Shown here one piece after another: positions 47,179-59,059 of a DNA stretch of 64,000 nucleotides. This DNA is from Simmondsia chinensis. Lineage: Eukaryota > Streptophyta > Magnoliopsida > Caryophyllales > Simmondsiaceae. Numbering within the stretch: the first letter of the stretch is position 1; every line of letters starts with the position of its first letter. The notes under the pieces were generated by a model that had not been told where the DNA came from, ran no database searches, and was given only the letters and a program-made list of their open reading frames with translations. The stretch covers positions 34,030,186-34,094,185 of the forward strand of contig JAGTTD010000002.1 of the NCBI GenBank assembly GCA_018398585.1. Direction: 5' to 3'. A program made the position numbers and the translations under genes.

Positions 47179-47898
47179 TACATGAAATTTAATGTTTAAA
47201 TTAATAAATTATACTTCATTCATTATTATCTAAGTTAAAAAATAACCCCTTAATTATGTTATTAAACTCAAATCATCTCCATCCATCAAATTTTAGGGGT
47301 GAGTTGTGTTTAGTAATAAAGTTCCGAGGATTATGTTATTTTATTAAAAGCGCATGAGCTGTGTTGTGTATAGTAAAACATACAGAGGTGTAGTATTTAA
47401 CAGCAAAGTTTAGAAGTGTTGTTTTGTACAATTGAAAGTGCAAGAGTCTCTTGTATTTATTCATTTAGTGTGTTTTCCATTGAGCAACGTCAAGGGTGAC
47501 AAAAGTTTAATTAAAGGTGTGATAATGTGCATTAAATTTTAAAAAAGCAGTGGTCAATATTGTTAGATTCGGAATCTGAATATGTACATAAAATCAATTA
47601 TGTTAATGTAATGACGAAAGAAATCATGATTGTGATTAATTAAATAGTAAATTTATGTTATGAAGTAATTTTTTGACATATATCAAAGAGGATATAGCTT
47701 AATAATTAGAGAATATGGTCGTCCACAACACTGACTCGTGATTTGTGTTATAGTGAGGATTGTTAGAGCATAAAATTATTCCTCAGCTTTCATTGATTAG
47801 TTTAAATTTTTTTTGGAATAAATTGATTACTCAACATGGTAATGAATCATTGTTGACCAAACGTTATAAATTTGAATATCAACAACTCTCTTTCAATA

Positions 47899-48134
47899 AA
47901 AGCAACATACCCAGTGCTTCAAGGGCTTCGCCTAAGCAGGGTCCGGGGGGGAGGATGTACGCAGCCTTCTCTCTTCAGGGTATTACCCCCGAAGAGAGGC
48001 TATTTTCGAGTGCACCCAACCTGAGGGTGAGGACTTCCCAGGAGGTCACCCATCCTGGTACTACTCTCGCCCAAGCACGCTTAACGTTGAAGTTCTAATG
48101 AAATCCGGTGACGGCGTGTTGGTACCGTTTTTGG
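47899..48134 (-). mobile_element. 5S-rRNA-headed SINE, full length
   Basis: Minus-strand copy with 5S head and standard tail. Perfect 19-bp duplication CAACAACTCTCTTTCAATA (47880-47898 and 48135-48153). Confidence 0.9.
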
Positions 48135-48247
48135 CAACAACTCTCTTTCAATAATAATATAATTTAAGCACAATATAAGAGGAAAGCTAGTATATTATCC
48201 ACGCTTTAAGCTTGATAAATGTTTGTATAAGGGAACATATTAGAGCA

Positions 48248-48338
48248 ACAACAACAACAACAACGTACCCAGTGCCCCAAGGGCTCCCGCTCGCGCAGGG
48301 TCTGGGAGGGATAAGATGTACGCAGTCTTACCCCAACA
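48248..48338 (-). mobile_element. SINE tail-only copy
   Basis: A 91-bp insertion between perfect 17-bp duplications GGGAACATATTAGAGCA (48231-48247 and 48339-48355). Only the 3' core (GTAAGACTGCGTACA, GCGGGAGCC) and a TTG-repeat tail are present, so it is strongly 5'-truncated. Confidence 0.88.
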
Positions 48339-48469
48339 GGGAACATATTAGAGCATAAAAGCATTTCCAGACTTGCAACCATTTCCAGGCCTTCACTTGT
48401 ATATCTAGTAAGAAATCTTATAATATAATTGTGAAAGAGAAGAGATCAATATATAAACCTACCAAGGTC

Positions 48470-48672
48470 GGACATAACCCCAAGTAATCCAAGCAATCGC
48501 TTAGTGCCCCCAAATTTTAAGGGGCCCAAATTTTTGGATTGTTAATTTTTAAGTATTAGTTTTTAAAATTAGCAAATTTTATGATTAAAGTTATTATAGC
48601 TTGTTGCATATGAAAAACCCCTTTTCAAAAATTTCACTTGAGGCCTCTAAAATTTCAGGACCAGCCCTAAAG
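48470..48672 (-). repeat. dispersed repeat, minus copy
   Basis: On the minus strand it reads AGGGCTGGTCCTGAAATTTT, AGAGGCCTCAAG, then AATTTGGGGGCACTAAGCG. It is the inverted relative of 46,806-46,972. Confidence 0.5.
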
Positions 48673-48696
48673 CCTACTTAACTACTATACTAATAC

Positions 48697-49080
48697 TGTT
48701 AAGAGAAGCGCTAACTACTAAGAAAATCGCCACCCCCTTTAAAGCCGCACTAACGTGCCTTGACAAACATTCACCCCCAAGCGTTTATCACGACCCTGGC
48801 CCAATAGCACTAAAACAAAAGCGCCCAAGTAACTCTCCGGGAAACCATCCAAACACCCCTAGGCGGTACTCTTTCCTCCAACACCCCTAGGCGGTACTCC
48901 TCTCTCCCTCACCCCTAGGCGATACTCCTCTCTCCCTCACCTCTAGGCATGACTTTTTCCTACATAACAACAACAAACCCATCCCCATCTACTATAAATA
49001 TAGCAAGAATTACAACAAGAAGGCAAGGAAATTGAGCCCGGTTCTCCCTTAAAAGATCCCAACCAAAAAACCCCGAAACA
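48697..49080 (+). repeat. 5' LTR of Tat element
   Basis: 384 bp, high identity to 61315-61698. Contains three or four short ACACCCCTAGGCGGTACTC repeats and a CTATAAATA promoter-like box at about 48,990. Confidence 0.93.
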
Positions 49081-49081
49081 A

Positions 49082-49098
49082 TTGGCGCCGTCTGTGGG
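49082..49098 (+). other. primer-binding site of Tat element
   Basis: TTGGCGCCGTCTGTGGG directly after the LTR; this type of site is typical of Tat/Athila elements. I do not assign the tRNA with certainty. Confidence 0.8.
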
Positions 49099-49118
49099 AA
49101 AGGCACTAACACTTTCCC

Positions 49119-50221
49119 ATGTCAAGTACTAGTCATTCCACCACTCCCTACAGGGAATACCACAATCCAGATTATGTGACCCAAGAACAATTCAATCAAC
49201 TACAACATCAAATAGGTCAGTTCTTTGCGCAAATGACAAATAATGACACAGGAAGGGTCCCAGACCCAAGCCAATTCACTGCCACTCACAGAACCTCCCG
49301 GCACGCCCCGACTCAAAGCCAAAACCCAGTTACCGAATCCAGTACAAACACTTACCATAACCACATAGGCGGAAACCACAGGAAGGCTACCGAGTCAGTA
49401 ATAACGCCTCCAGTACCAGGAACCCATTCACCTTTTATGTCCCGACTTCTCCTGGCACCTGTAGGGAAGGTAAAGATCCCTAATATTGATTCATTTGACG
49501 GGACTCAAGATCCTGAGGACCACCTGGCTGGTTTTATGGCGCGTGTGTACCTACAAGATGTAAGGGAGGATATATGGTGTAAATGCTTTCCAGCCACCCT
49601 CAAGGGGGTTGCACAAAATTGGTTCGCCTCTCTCCCAGGCTCATCCATTGACGGATTTTCAGAGCTCTCAGAGCGGTTTGTACGTCATTTCGTAAGCAAC
49701 AAAAGAAGAAGAAAGATAGCTGCGCATCTTCTCAAGCCACAACAGAATGAGTTCGAACCCTTGAGGAGTTATGTACTATAGTTCACACATGCCATGATCA
49801 TTGTCGCCAACCTCTCTGATGAAACGGCTATTACCGTCTTTATAAACGGATTGCAGAACTCTAATTTCAAATTTGCACTGGCCAAGGAACGACCTTCAAC
49901 AATTGATGAATTGCGGCGTAAAGCTAATAAGTACATTACCCTGAGGATGTGATCCAAGTAAACCCAAGACCTGAAGTAGCTCAGGTAGGGGCCTCTCTAG
50001 GACCAAAAGCGAATTTCAGGCCACCGCCAAAAAATACCCGCTTGCCAAAAAGACGCAAGTCCCTCTTTAAAACTCAAATCCCACCGGAAACCTCACGACC
50101 ACTGCTAGCCATAAAAACAAAAGAGTAGCCAAAAAACTCCAAAGACAAAAAAGATAGTTGGTGTGCTTATCACCAAACGACCACCCACAACACTGCAGAA
50201 TGCCGCACCTTAGAATCCCGC
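49119..50221 (+). pseudogene. Tat element gag
   Basis: ATG at 49,119 (MSSTSHSTTPYREYHNPDYV). Capsid-like motifs NIDSFDGTQDPEDHLAGFMA and WFASLPGSSIDGFSEL. A TAG at 49,779, a frameshift near 49,945 and a TAG at about 50,127 break the frame. The later part has the knuckle-like CAYHQTTTHNTAEC (about 50,161-50,202). The frame then runs into pol without a start. Confidence 0.88.
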
Positions 50222-51667
50222 ATGGAAGAAGCAAAGTGCACGGGTCAGTGGGTGGAATACGCGAACTTGAAAAGAATAAAAACAGGGAAAGCTCGCGATG
50301 AAGATGGCAATGACCCAGGCCCAAGCAAAACGACATCCCAGGTCATTGCGACCATCACTAAGGGGGAGTCATTCGTAAGCAAAAAACAAGAAACTAAGAA
50401 AACAGGGAAGGAGCCCTGTCTTACACTCGGTAAACCAAAATGCATAAGTTTCACGGAGGAGGATGCCCAAGGGGTTGATACGTGCCAAGAGGATCCTCTG
50501 GTCGTAACCCCTATTATATGCGGTTGTACTGTGCACAGGATCCTAGTTGATCAAGGCAGCTCCGTCGATGTTCTCTTCCTGAACTGCTATGCCCAGATGG
50601 GAATGCCCATCTCCTCCCTTATTCCCGCATCAAGCCCTATCGTAGGGTTCACCGGAAATCCCATTGTACCCCATGGGAAGATATTTTTAGCCCCAACCTT
50701 TCAAGGAGAGGAGGGACAACGCACTACAAAAATTGAATTCTTGGTCATAGATGCTCCCTTAGCCTACAATATAATCCTTGGAAGACCCTCCTTAAATCGC
50801 TTAAGAGCCGTGGTTTCCATCTATCATCTAGCCATGAAGTTTGAAGCTGATACCGGCGGCATCATGACAATTCGCGGCTGTCAGGGCTCTCTCTCCAAAT
50901 ATTATCATAACTTTCCTGATTCAGCCTTGATAGCCGCCGAACCAGTTGAGCCCAGGTTATCCTCAAATCTAGTCACGGTCTCCTCGTCTCCAGAGAAATA
51001 TGAACTGGAGCCAGGGCCGCACACTTATATAGGCACCTCACTTCCTCAACCCCTAAAGGAAAAGATCGGTGGGCTCCTGAAACAGTACCTGGACGTTTTC
51101 GTATTTTCCGCTAAAGAGATGCCGGGAATACCGCCAAAGGTGATCACTCACCAACTCAATGTCCAGGTTGACAAGAAACCGGTCAAGCAGCGAAAGCGTA
51201 ACTTTTGCACCGAACGCAACGAGGCCATCAAGCTTGAGGTACGGAAGCTGATCCAAGCAGGATCCATTAGGGAGGTCGCTTGCCCAGAATGGCTCGCCAA
51301 CGTAGTACTGGTAAAAAAGGCAAACGAAAATCGGAGAATGTGCGTCGATTTCACAGACCTCAATAACGCCTGCCCAAAGGACTCCTACCCTCTTCCCAAA
51401 ATAGACAAACTGGTGGACTCAACGGCAGGTTGCGAGCTATTCAGTTTTATGGACGCTTTCTCAGGGTACCATCAAATCCAAATGCATCCAAGTGATGAAG
51501 AGAAAACTTGCTTCATAACAGCTGAAGGCATGTACTGCTACAAAGTCATGCCATTTGGCCTCAAAAATGCCGGCGCCACATATCAATGGCTAGTCAACAG
51601 AATTTTTGATTCCCAAATAGGTCGCAACATGGAGGTTTACGTGGATGACATGATAGTTAAGTCCTGA
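50222..51667 (+). pseudogene. Tat element protease and reverse transcriptase
   Basis: Retropepsin active site ILVDQGSSVDVLF (about residues 110-122) and IILGRPSLN. RT starts near residue 305 and includes RRMCVDFTDLNNACPKDSYP, MPFGLKNAGATYQ and the catalytic YVDDMIVKS at the end. A TGA at 51,665-51,667 interrupts the frame just after the YVDD box. Confidence 0.92.
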
Positions 51668-52372
51668 AAAAATTCGGATCACATTGAAGACCTAAGAGAA
51701 GCTCTAGAAGCACTTAGACGGTATAAAATGAAACTTAACCCAGAAAAATGCTCATTCGCGGTACCTGAAGGAAAATTCTTAGGATTTATTGTTAGCGCTA
51801 GAGGGATCGAAGCCAACCCTAGAGAGATACGCGCCATTCTCGAAATGGGATCACCCCGTTCCTTTAAAGATGTTCAGAAGCTTGCCGGCTGCATGGCCTT
51901 CATTAACCGATTCATTAGCCGTTCTGCCGAAAAAGCCTTGCCATTCTTTAAGACATTACGAAAGAGACAACCCTTTTGTTGGAATGAAGAGTGCGAACAC
52001 GCCTTCCATCAACTAAAACAATATCTGGCGCATCTTCCCGTCATTACCTCCCCTAAGCCAAATGAAAATCTGAACATTTACTTAGCCATCTCGGAAAACA
52101 CCACCAGTGCCGTATTGGTAGCTGATCGCGAGAGTAGACAACTCCCGATATACTTTGTGAGTCAGTCCCTTAAAAACGCAGAAAAGAGATACCCTGCCAT
52201 AGAAAAAAACGTGCTGGCCTTAGTCATAGTCGCACGCAAACTGAGACCTTATTTCCAGGCCCATACCGTAACTGTGCTCACTCATCTCCCTTTCCGAAAA
52301 TTGCTAGCAACACTGGGCTGCTCTGGAAGAATGTTGAAATGGACAGTAGAACTTTCGGAGCATGACATATGA
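51668..52372 (+). pseudogene. Tat element RT thumb and first RNase H
   Basis: Continues in frame: MKLNPEKCSFAVPEGKFLGF, FNWNEECEHAF-like FCWNEECEHAF, and RNase H-type LNIYLAISENTTSAVLVADR with YPAIEKNVLALV. This is the degenerate 'connection'-like first RNase H expected when a second is present. A TGA ends the stretch at 52,370. Confidence 0.85.
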
Positions 52373-52765
52373 TACTCGCCTCGCCAGGCCATCAAGGCAC
52401 AGGCCCTGGCCAACTTCTTGGTAGAATGCGATTTCGAAATGCCTGAGCTAGCAACACGCCCCAAGGAGAATCATCTTTGGAAGCTATTCATTGACGGTTC
52501 CATCAACCAAGGGGGCAACGGTGCAGGCATTGTGTTGATAAATCCAAAAGAAGAATACACAGAGTATGCGGTAAGGCTTAATTTTGATGCCACTAATAAT
52601 GAAACCGAATATGAGGCTCTGCTTCTAGGTATCGATTACGCTAAGGCCGTTGGTGCTAAGCATGTTGAGATCTTCAGTGACTCAGAACTGGTAGTAAACC
52701 AGGTAACTGGAAAGTACGGAGTAAAAGAACCCCACCTGGCACAGTACCTTGGCCTGGTCCAGTAA
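52373..52765 (+). pseudogene. Tat element second (archaeal-type) RNase H
   Basis: LFIDGSINQGGNGAGIVLIN carries the first catalytic Asp, NNETEYEALLLGIDYAKAVG the Glu and VEIFSDSELVVNQVTGKY the second Asp. This additional RNase H is a lineage marker of Tat elements. A TAA follows at 52,763. Confidence 0.9.
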
Positions 52766-54201
52766 AGAATCTTCGGGCCAGAAAGCTTTAGGATACGAGG
52801 AATCTCCCTAGAGGACAATAAACTCGCTGACAAGCTAAGTCAGCTTGCCGGCCTCAAGCACATAGTGGAAAGGGAAGAAGGAAGCGTACATATACAAAAG
52901 GTCAACATAAAATACCCAGACCGACCCCCGCATGTGGACGTAATGCAAATACAATATGAAGAGGGATGGATGCGTCCCATTTTGGACTTCATTCTTCAGA
53001 ACAAGATACCCGCAGACAAAAATGAAGTGCGAAAGCTGCAAAGGCAAGCGACCCGTTTTGTGATAATCAACCAACAGCTCTATAAGAGATCATTCACATA
53101 CCCTCTACTGAAATGCCTAACCCAAGAAGAAGGAAATTATGTGCTACGTGAAATCCACAAAGGAATTTGCGGAGTACATATTGGGAAGCGAACATTAACA
53201 AGGATGGCGCTTAGAACTGGATACTTTGGCCTACCATGGAAAACGATGCCAGCACATTGGTCCAAAAATGTGATAAGTGCCAGAAATTCGCACCTCTAAT
53301 TCATGCTCCGGCGGTACCGCTACACCCCATCATTGAACCAATACCTTTTGATTAATGGGGGGTGGATATTTTGGGTCCATTCCCATTAGCTAGCGGGCAA
53401 AGAAAATTTCTGGTAGTAACCGTGGACTACTTCAATAAATGGGTAGAAGCAAAGGCAGTAGCTAAGATCACGGACAATTTCACCCGCCAATTCCTGTGGA
53501 AAAACATTGTAACACGTTTCGGAATTCCACGAGCCATCATAACGGATAACAGAACACAGTTCAGCTCGCCACGATTTTGTAACTACTGCCAGCATATGAA
53601 GATTGCCCTCCACTTCGCATCCGCGGCCTACCCGCAAAGTAATGGACAAGTAGAAGCCGAAAACAAACAGATACTTGTTGGATTACGACGAAGATTGGAC
53701 TACGCAAGAGGTAGGTGGCTAGAAGAGCTACTCAGTGTTCTTTGGGCCCACCGTACAGTCTACCGAGTGGCCACAGGCGAAACCCCTTTCATGTTGGTTT
53801 ACGGTGCCGAGACCGTAATCCCAGTAGAAGTGGGAGAGCCCAGCCACCGGGTCCAGAGTTACCGTCAACCTGGAAATGGAGAATTACGGAGACACTCCCT
53901 TGATTTGATCGACGAAATCAGGGAAAATGCTCTCCTCCGTATAACGGCTCAGAAGCAGCGAATATCCCAACACTACAATAAACATGTAAGGCCTAGGAGC
54001 GTGGAGTTAGGGGATCTAATTCTACGTTGAGCAAGCATTAGTCACGGTATCGAATTAGGGAAGGTAGCCGCCAACTGGGAAGGTCCCTACCGTGTGAGCA
54101 CAGAATTAGGAAACGGGAGCTACAAGTTACAACGTCTTGACGGCACTGAAGTCCTGCGATCGTGGAACATGAAAAGTCTAAAGAAATACTACATAAAATA
54201 G
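52766..54201 (+). pseudogene. Tat element integrase
   Basis: The zinc-finger part (HKGICGVHIGKRTL ... KCQK) is split by a frameshift near 53,230-53,250. The core has Asp in VTVDYFNKWVEA, Asp in IITDNRTQFSSPRF and Glu in SNGQVEAENKQI. A TGA at 54,028 is followed in frame by the conserved C-terminal ANWEGPYRVSTELGNGSYKL up to a TAG at 54,199-54,201. A TAA lies just before WGVDILGPFP. Confidence 0.9.
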
Positions 54202-54507
54202 ACCGTGTCCCTCCTGTCATACGTACTGCAACAGGATTTCCTAAAACATTTAGCTATCCTAAAGTAGCAGATATGAGTATCTCAAAAATGTATGCTGATA
54301 TATTAGTATATGCTATATAATGCTACACGTTACAACTTATGAACGGCAATTAGAACGCCACCCTTGAAACACGGCAAGACAAAATGTTCGCATACGCCAT
54401 AATTACAAGGAAGGCCAAAATATGTACCCAAAAAGAGAAGGATTCCTCTTAAAGTAGGGGAAACCCATATCTATCTCAAAAGTATAATTACATGCCCTCT
54501 CAAAAGA

Positions 54508-54545
<38 letters not shown>

Positions 54546-54652
54546 CGGGGATCATAAAGCGTAAAGACGGAAAGCTACTAAGAAGGTCTGCCACTGGTTC
54601 CCTCTCTTGAGCGTGAAATGTCCTGGTGAAGCTGGTCAGCCACTTGCTGAAG
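54202..54652 (+). other. spacer between pol and antisense gene, with poly-G
   Basis: Non-coding. Contains a 36-nt G run at 54,510-54,545. Confidence 0.6.
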
Positions 54653-57301
54653 CTATTCCTGACCTAGTCCAGGACGACTCTGAAGCAAACGGCGAGCAAA
54701 ACTGGAGAGACCTGAGGTAAAACCCCGCCAGTAAGAGGAGCTCATCAAACCGCGAAACTCGTCACCAGCTTTGAATTGAGAAACGGCCCATGCGGCACTC
54801 TCCATAGCCCTAGACCCCTCTGCCTGGTGGCATCGCACCTCGTCTTGAAGCTTCTCTAAACGCGCCTGACAGGACGTCAACTCCTCCCTTAGTCCTTGTG
54901 CTTCTAGAAAAGTCTTTCCTTGCGCTTCTCGGAGGCTTTGAGCCTCCGTTATTGCTCTCTCCTTCTCTTCATGAATTCTCTGGCCCTCCTCCACTACCGT
55001 GTCCTTTTCTTTCTGTGGCAGAAAAAGTGCTTGGGTCTCTTCTTCCCTAGCCGTCTTCATTCCCTGTATCTCCGCGGCTAAGTTCCTGTTTTCTCCCTCC
55101 AGGCGAGCGAGTTCTCTAGCTGCTGCCTCCTTCTCTTGAAACCACCCCAAAACCATGGCGGAAGACCACGAACTAATCTGCAGCCACACCACAAACATGT
55201 GAGTCCAAAAGCGGCCGTAAAATATCAAAACATAGTAGAAACTCTACCTTTAAAGCATAAGTGGCAACCGTATCTCCCGTAGCAGCCGGTGGCACTTTTG
55301 AAGGAAGGACAGCTAGGCTCGCTCTTCGAATAAGATCCACACCGTCGCAAGGGGAAAGGATAGAAGAACTATCAAAAGAAGGGACTTTAGGAGAAAAGCT
55401 CCCACCGCCAATGGCCGCTCCGCCCCCCAATGGGGGAGGTCCCGACCCAAAAGAAATATCGTGAAAAGGATCCGGCACGGCTGAAAGATCAATTCTGAAA
55501 GAAGGAGGAAACCTGTCAGAACCACAACCAACCCCAAAGTCTACATCACCAAACAAAGGATTGGAAGGAGGTATCTGGCTTGGCGACACAACAGAGGACG
55601 AAACCCTTCCCAGTATGTCTTCCCCTGAAACCACTCCCCTTTGAGCAGACACTTCAGGGGCTCCTTCAACCGTCGTTCCCTTGCCTACCCTTGGGACCTC
55701 GCCCTGAGCGCTGAACTCAACCGCCTCTGTCACAGCGGCGGCAGGGGCATTTTCTGTTATATCCCCCGACAAAGGAACTGGGGGCTCCACAGAGACGGCA
55801 GTGGCCGTAGTCTCTATCCTGCCAGGTAAGGGCGCAACCGGCTCCATAGCGACAGTGGTGGGCACAGTTTCGGCTGACCTTCCTGATGAAGGAGGCGAAG
55901 GCTCAACCGGATCCATGGCAACGGTGACGGTTGCGTCCCCTAATGAACAAACTAAGGCCACAGGTGAAGCACCCGGCATCTCATCACCAGGATTGGGTAC
56001 GGATACCGCCTCTACTAATTGAGGTTCAGGGCAAGGAGCACTCTTTTCCAATTGAGGCGCTTCAGGTATCGCCTCATCAGTACTCGAGGCAGGAGAAGGC
56101 CTCTCCAAAGCAGGAGAAGCTTGTACAACAGGGACTTTGGGCATGCCTCCCTGAGAGGGAGATATTCTCATAGAAGGCCCCTCCACTTGAGCCTCGCTTC
56201 TGGTTTTCCTTTGTTTCTTTGGGCGCTGAGACTCTCTGGAGGACTCTTCTCTGCTCTCAGCAGAAGCTCTTTTTCCCTTCTTCGAAACCTTCTGGCCTTC
56301 AATGGCAACCCTTTTTCCTCTCTCCTCAGCCTTGCTTGGGCCTTGGCGACAAGCTTCCGTGAGCTGAACGATATCCACATCAGCCTCCTGCCCTGCAAAA
56401 CGGTAACCAAAAGCCAGTTACGATAAACGAAAAAGAACAGCAAAAACTTCTTCCCTTGAGCAAAGAATTCGCTTACCACTAACAGGTCGAGCACATAAAC
56501 CTGCTTTTACAAGCACACGCTCCTGAGCCAAAACTTCCTTGACGGCAACAAACCGTGAGCCTAAATCCCACTCAAAGTATTGAACCACCTCCTTATCAAG
56601 AGGGGAACGTTCGTCTTCTAAAGGGATATTGCTCTTATTTACTTTAGTCCAATATGTAGGAAGGAGTAGAGGGTGTGAAGGCCTCACCAAACAAATTTGC
56701 TCTGCCAAAAATTCAACTTAGAGGGGTTATTTTCCACAAACTTCACCCCAGCCTTACCCTCAAACGTCACTACACCCCTTATTTTCCTAGCCCTAAATAA
56801 ATAATCAAAACTGCGTGTAGAAGGGGTTAATCCCACCACGTAATAGGTGACTAAATACCCATAAATATTCCTAAATCCATTGGGGCTAATCTGACTAGGG
56901 CACAAAGAATACTGTCTAAAAACCCATTCCAATATACTCGGCGAGGGGAATCTCAACCCTGCCTCCAAGGAATCCACGGTCACCGAAAAAGAACCAGGGT
57001 GACGTGGGAACAAAATATTATCATTTTCCCCCGGTCCTATAATCTCATAATCAGCAAGGAAATAGAACTTATCACGAAACTGCTTAATCCCCTTAGCAGT
57101 ATATAGGGAAGATACAAATGACCCTAAAGGAAGCGTTAGCGCTACATCCGAAAATTGGGCATGAAACGCCTCCTCCTCCGGAGACTGTGCAAGTAAAGGA
57201 GCTAGCCGCGACAGCGGCTCTACCATTAGACCCTCTTCTAAAGAAGTTCCCCCGGCTCCACCCTGGGGGCCACGACCTTGCTGCGCCCTTTTCGGAGCCA
57301 T
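54653..57301 (-). CDS. antisense gene of Tat element ('putative gypsy-type transposon' family), three exons
   Basis: Antisense to gag-pol. Exon 1 56477-57301, exon 2 55248-56392, exon 3 54653-55177. Introns: SG/GTAAGC...TTTGCAG and LK/GTAGAG...CTGCAG, both phase-consistent. Start MAPKRAQQGRGPQGGAGGTS. The N-terminal region (LPLGSFVSSLYTAKGIKQF, FRNIYGYLVTYYVVGLTPST) resembles the domain known in Pfam as putative gypsy-type transposon (Transposase_28). The middle is Pro/Ser/Glu-rich with a basic, NLS-like KKGKRASAESREE/RPKKQRKTR segment. Exon 3 is a coiled coil (EKEAAARELARLEGENRNLA). A one-base deletion near 56,690 breaks exon 1 after SKFVW. Antisense ORFs of this kind are known from Grande/RIRE2-like elements; their function is unknown. 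Confidence 0.78.
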
Positions 57302-57900
57302 CCTCTAAAAAGGAAAAGAAGCAGAAAAAGTCAGATAAGAGAGCCTTACCCTGATAATTTTGGGGCATCTCACCAGAGCTCCCTACGGGCAAATCAAAAG
57401 CATTTGTCTCAGAGGATACGGAGGCATTCCCAGAACCGGGCCAGCAAAAAGAATGGGACACCGCTTGGTCAAGAAGCACCCCCACCTCGATTATCGGGCT
57501 CGTGGCCTAATTCGCAAGAAATTCATTGATAATTTGGACATTTTCATCAGATTCTCCCATGAAAACCCTGACAAAACTGTTCGAAGTTCGAAAACTTTGG
57601 GAAAATAAGGAAAATGCTCGAAAAATCCAAAATCAAACTTTAAGTCCAACAAAATGCCATCAAACTAACAATAAATTACCTTCAAATCAGGGTAAAAACC
57701 GGGTATAAGTAGAAGGAAGAGATGAGTTTCTGAGAAAAGGGGAAGGGATCGCTGGAGAGGGAAAAGGGGTTTAGGGTTTTAGAAGTAAAGCAAGTCATAA
57801 ATGCCCCAAAATAAGAAATGACAACCAAGGGAAGGGCGTGGCTACACGCCGCACCACATTTAAGAGGCCTTGAATACTGCGCCCTTGAGTAAACCCAGAA
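57302..57900. other. 5' flank of the antisense gene
   Basis: Probable promoter and leader of the minus-strand gene. An (R)GGTTTAGGGTTT motif lies near 57,770. No other coding evidence. Confidence 0.4.
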
Positions 57901-59050
57901 TCCAGCCTTTACTGGCCGGGGGCTTTTGTTTAGCGTTACCTAATTTATTTACTTTAGTTTAAATGCGTCATTTTACCCAGCCTTTACCGGCTGGGGGCTT
58001 TCCGTTTAACGTTGCTTAGGTTGTTTACTTTAGTTTAAATGTGTTGTTTTACCCAACCTTTACCAGCTGGGGGCTTTCCGTTTAACGTTACTTAGGTTGT
58101 TTACTTTAGTTTAAATGTGTTGTTTTACCCAGCCTTTACCGGCTGGGAGCTTTCCATTTAACGTTACTTAGGTTATTTACTTTAGTTGTTTTACCCAGCC
58201 TTTACCGGCTGGGGGCTTTCCGTTTAACGTTACTTAGGTTATTTACTTTAGTTTAAATGTGTTGTTTTACCCAACCTTTACCGGCTGGGGGATTTCCGTT
58301 TAATGTTACTTAGATTATTTACTTTAGTTTAAATGTGTTGTTTTACCCAGTCTTTACCGGCTAGGGGCTTTCCGTTTAACGTTACTTAGGTTATTTACTT
58401 TAGTTTAAATGTGTTGTTTTACTCAACCTTTACCGGCTGGGGGCTTTCCGTTTAACGTTACTTAGGTTATTTACTTTAGTTGTTTTACCCAGCCTTTACC
58501 GGTTGGGGGCTTTCCGTTTAACATTACTTAGGTTATTTACTTCAGTTGTTTTACTCAACCTTTACAGGCTGAGGGCTCTTTATTTTTAACGTTATCTAAG
58601 TTATTTACTTTAGTTTAAATGCATTATTTTGCCCAGCCTTTACCAGCTGAGGGCTTTTGTTTAGCGTTACCCGATTTGTTTACTTTGGTTAAATGCATTG
58701 TTTTATTTTACCCAGCCTTTACCGGCTGGGAGCTTTTTGTTCAACGTTACCAAAGTTGTTTACATTGGTTTTCTTTACTCTAGTTTGAATAGTTTGTTTC
58801 ACCCAGCTTTTACCGGTTGGGGGCTTTCCGTTTACCGTTACTTAGGTTGTTTATTTTGACTTAAATGGATTATTTTACCTAGCCTTTTACCGGATGGGGG
58901 GGCGTTTGGTTACTTTGCCTCAATAATTTAGTTTTGAATGATTTTAGGTAACCCAGCCCCTTTTACTAACTGAGGCTTTTACCGCCCTACTTAAGCTATT
59001 TATCTTAGTTTAAATGATTTCTAACCTCTACCCACTGGGAGGCTTTCCAC
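57900..59050. repeat. minisatellite A in Tat 3' region (66-76 bp unit)
   Basis: About 14 diverged units built on ACCCAGCCTTTACCGGCTGG, GGGCTTTCCGTTTAACGTTA and TTTACTTTAGTTTAAATG. Measured spacings are 76, 76 and 66 bp; the short class lacks a TTAAATGTG-type segment. Each unit has the small palindrome AGCC-TTTACC-GGCT. Units degenerate towards 59,050. Confidence 0.92.
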
Positions 59051-59059
59051 GAAACAAGA

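Larger units (their letters stand above)
46150..47465. repeat. inverted-repeat element interrupted by SINEs
   Basis: The left part (about 46,160-46,400: GAACTTTGTTACTAAATA, CACAACTCATCCCTCGGAC) and right part (about 47,250-47,460, reverse complement) share diverged repeats of a roughly 70-bp unit around 'CTTTGTT-CTAAACACAACTC'. This looks like a foldback-type element split by two SINE insertions. Divergence is high. Confidence 0.5.
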
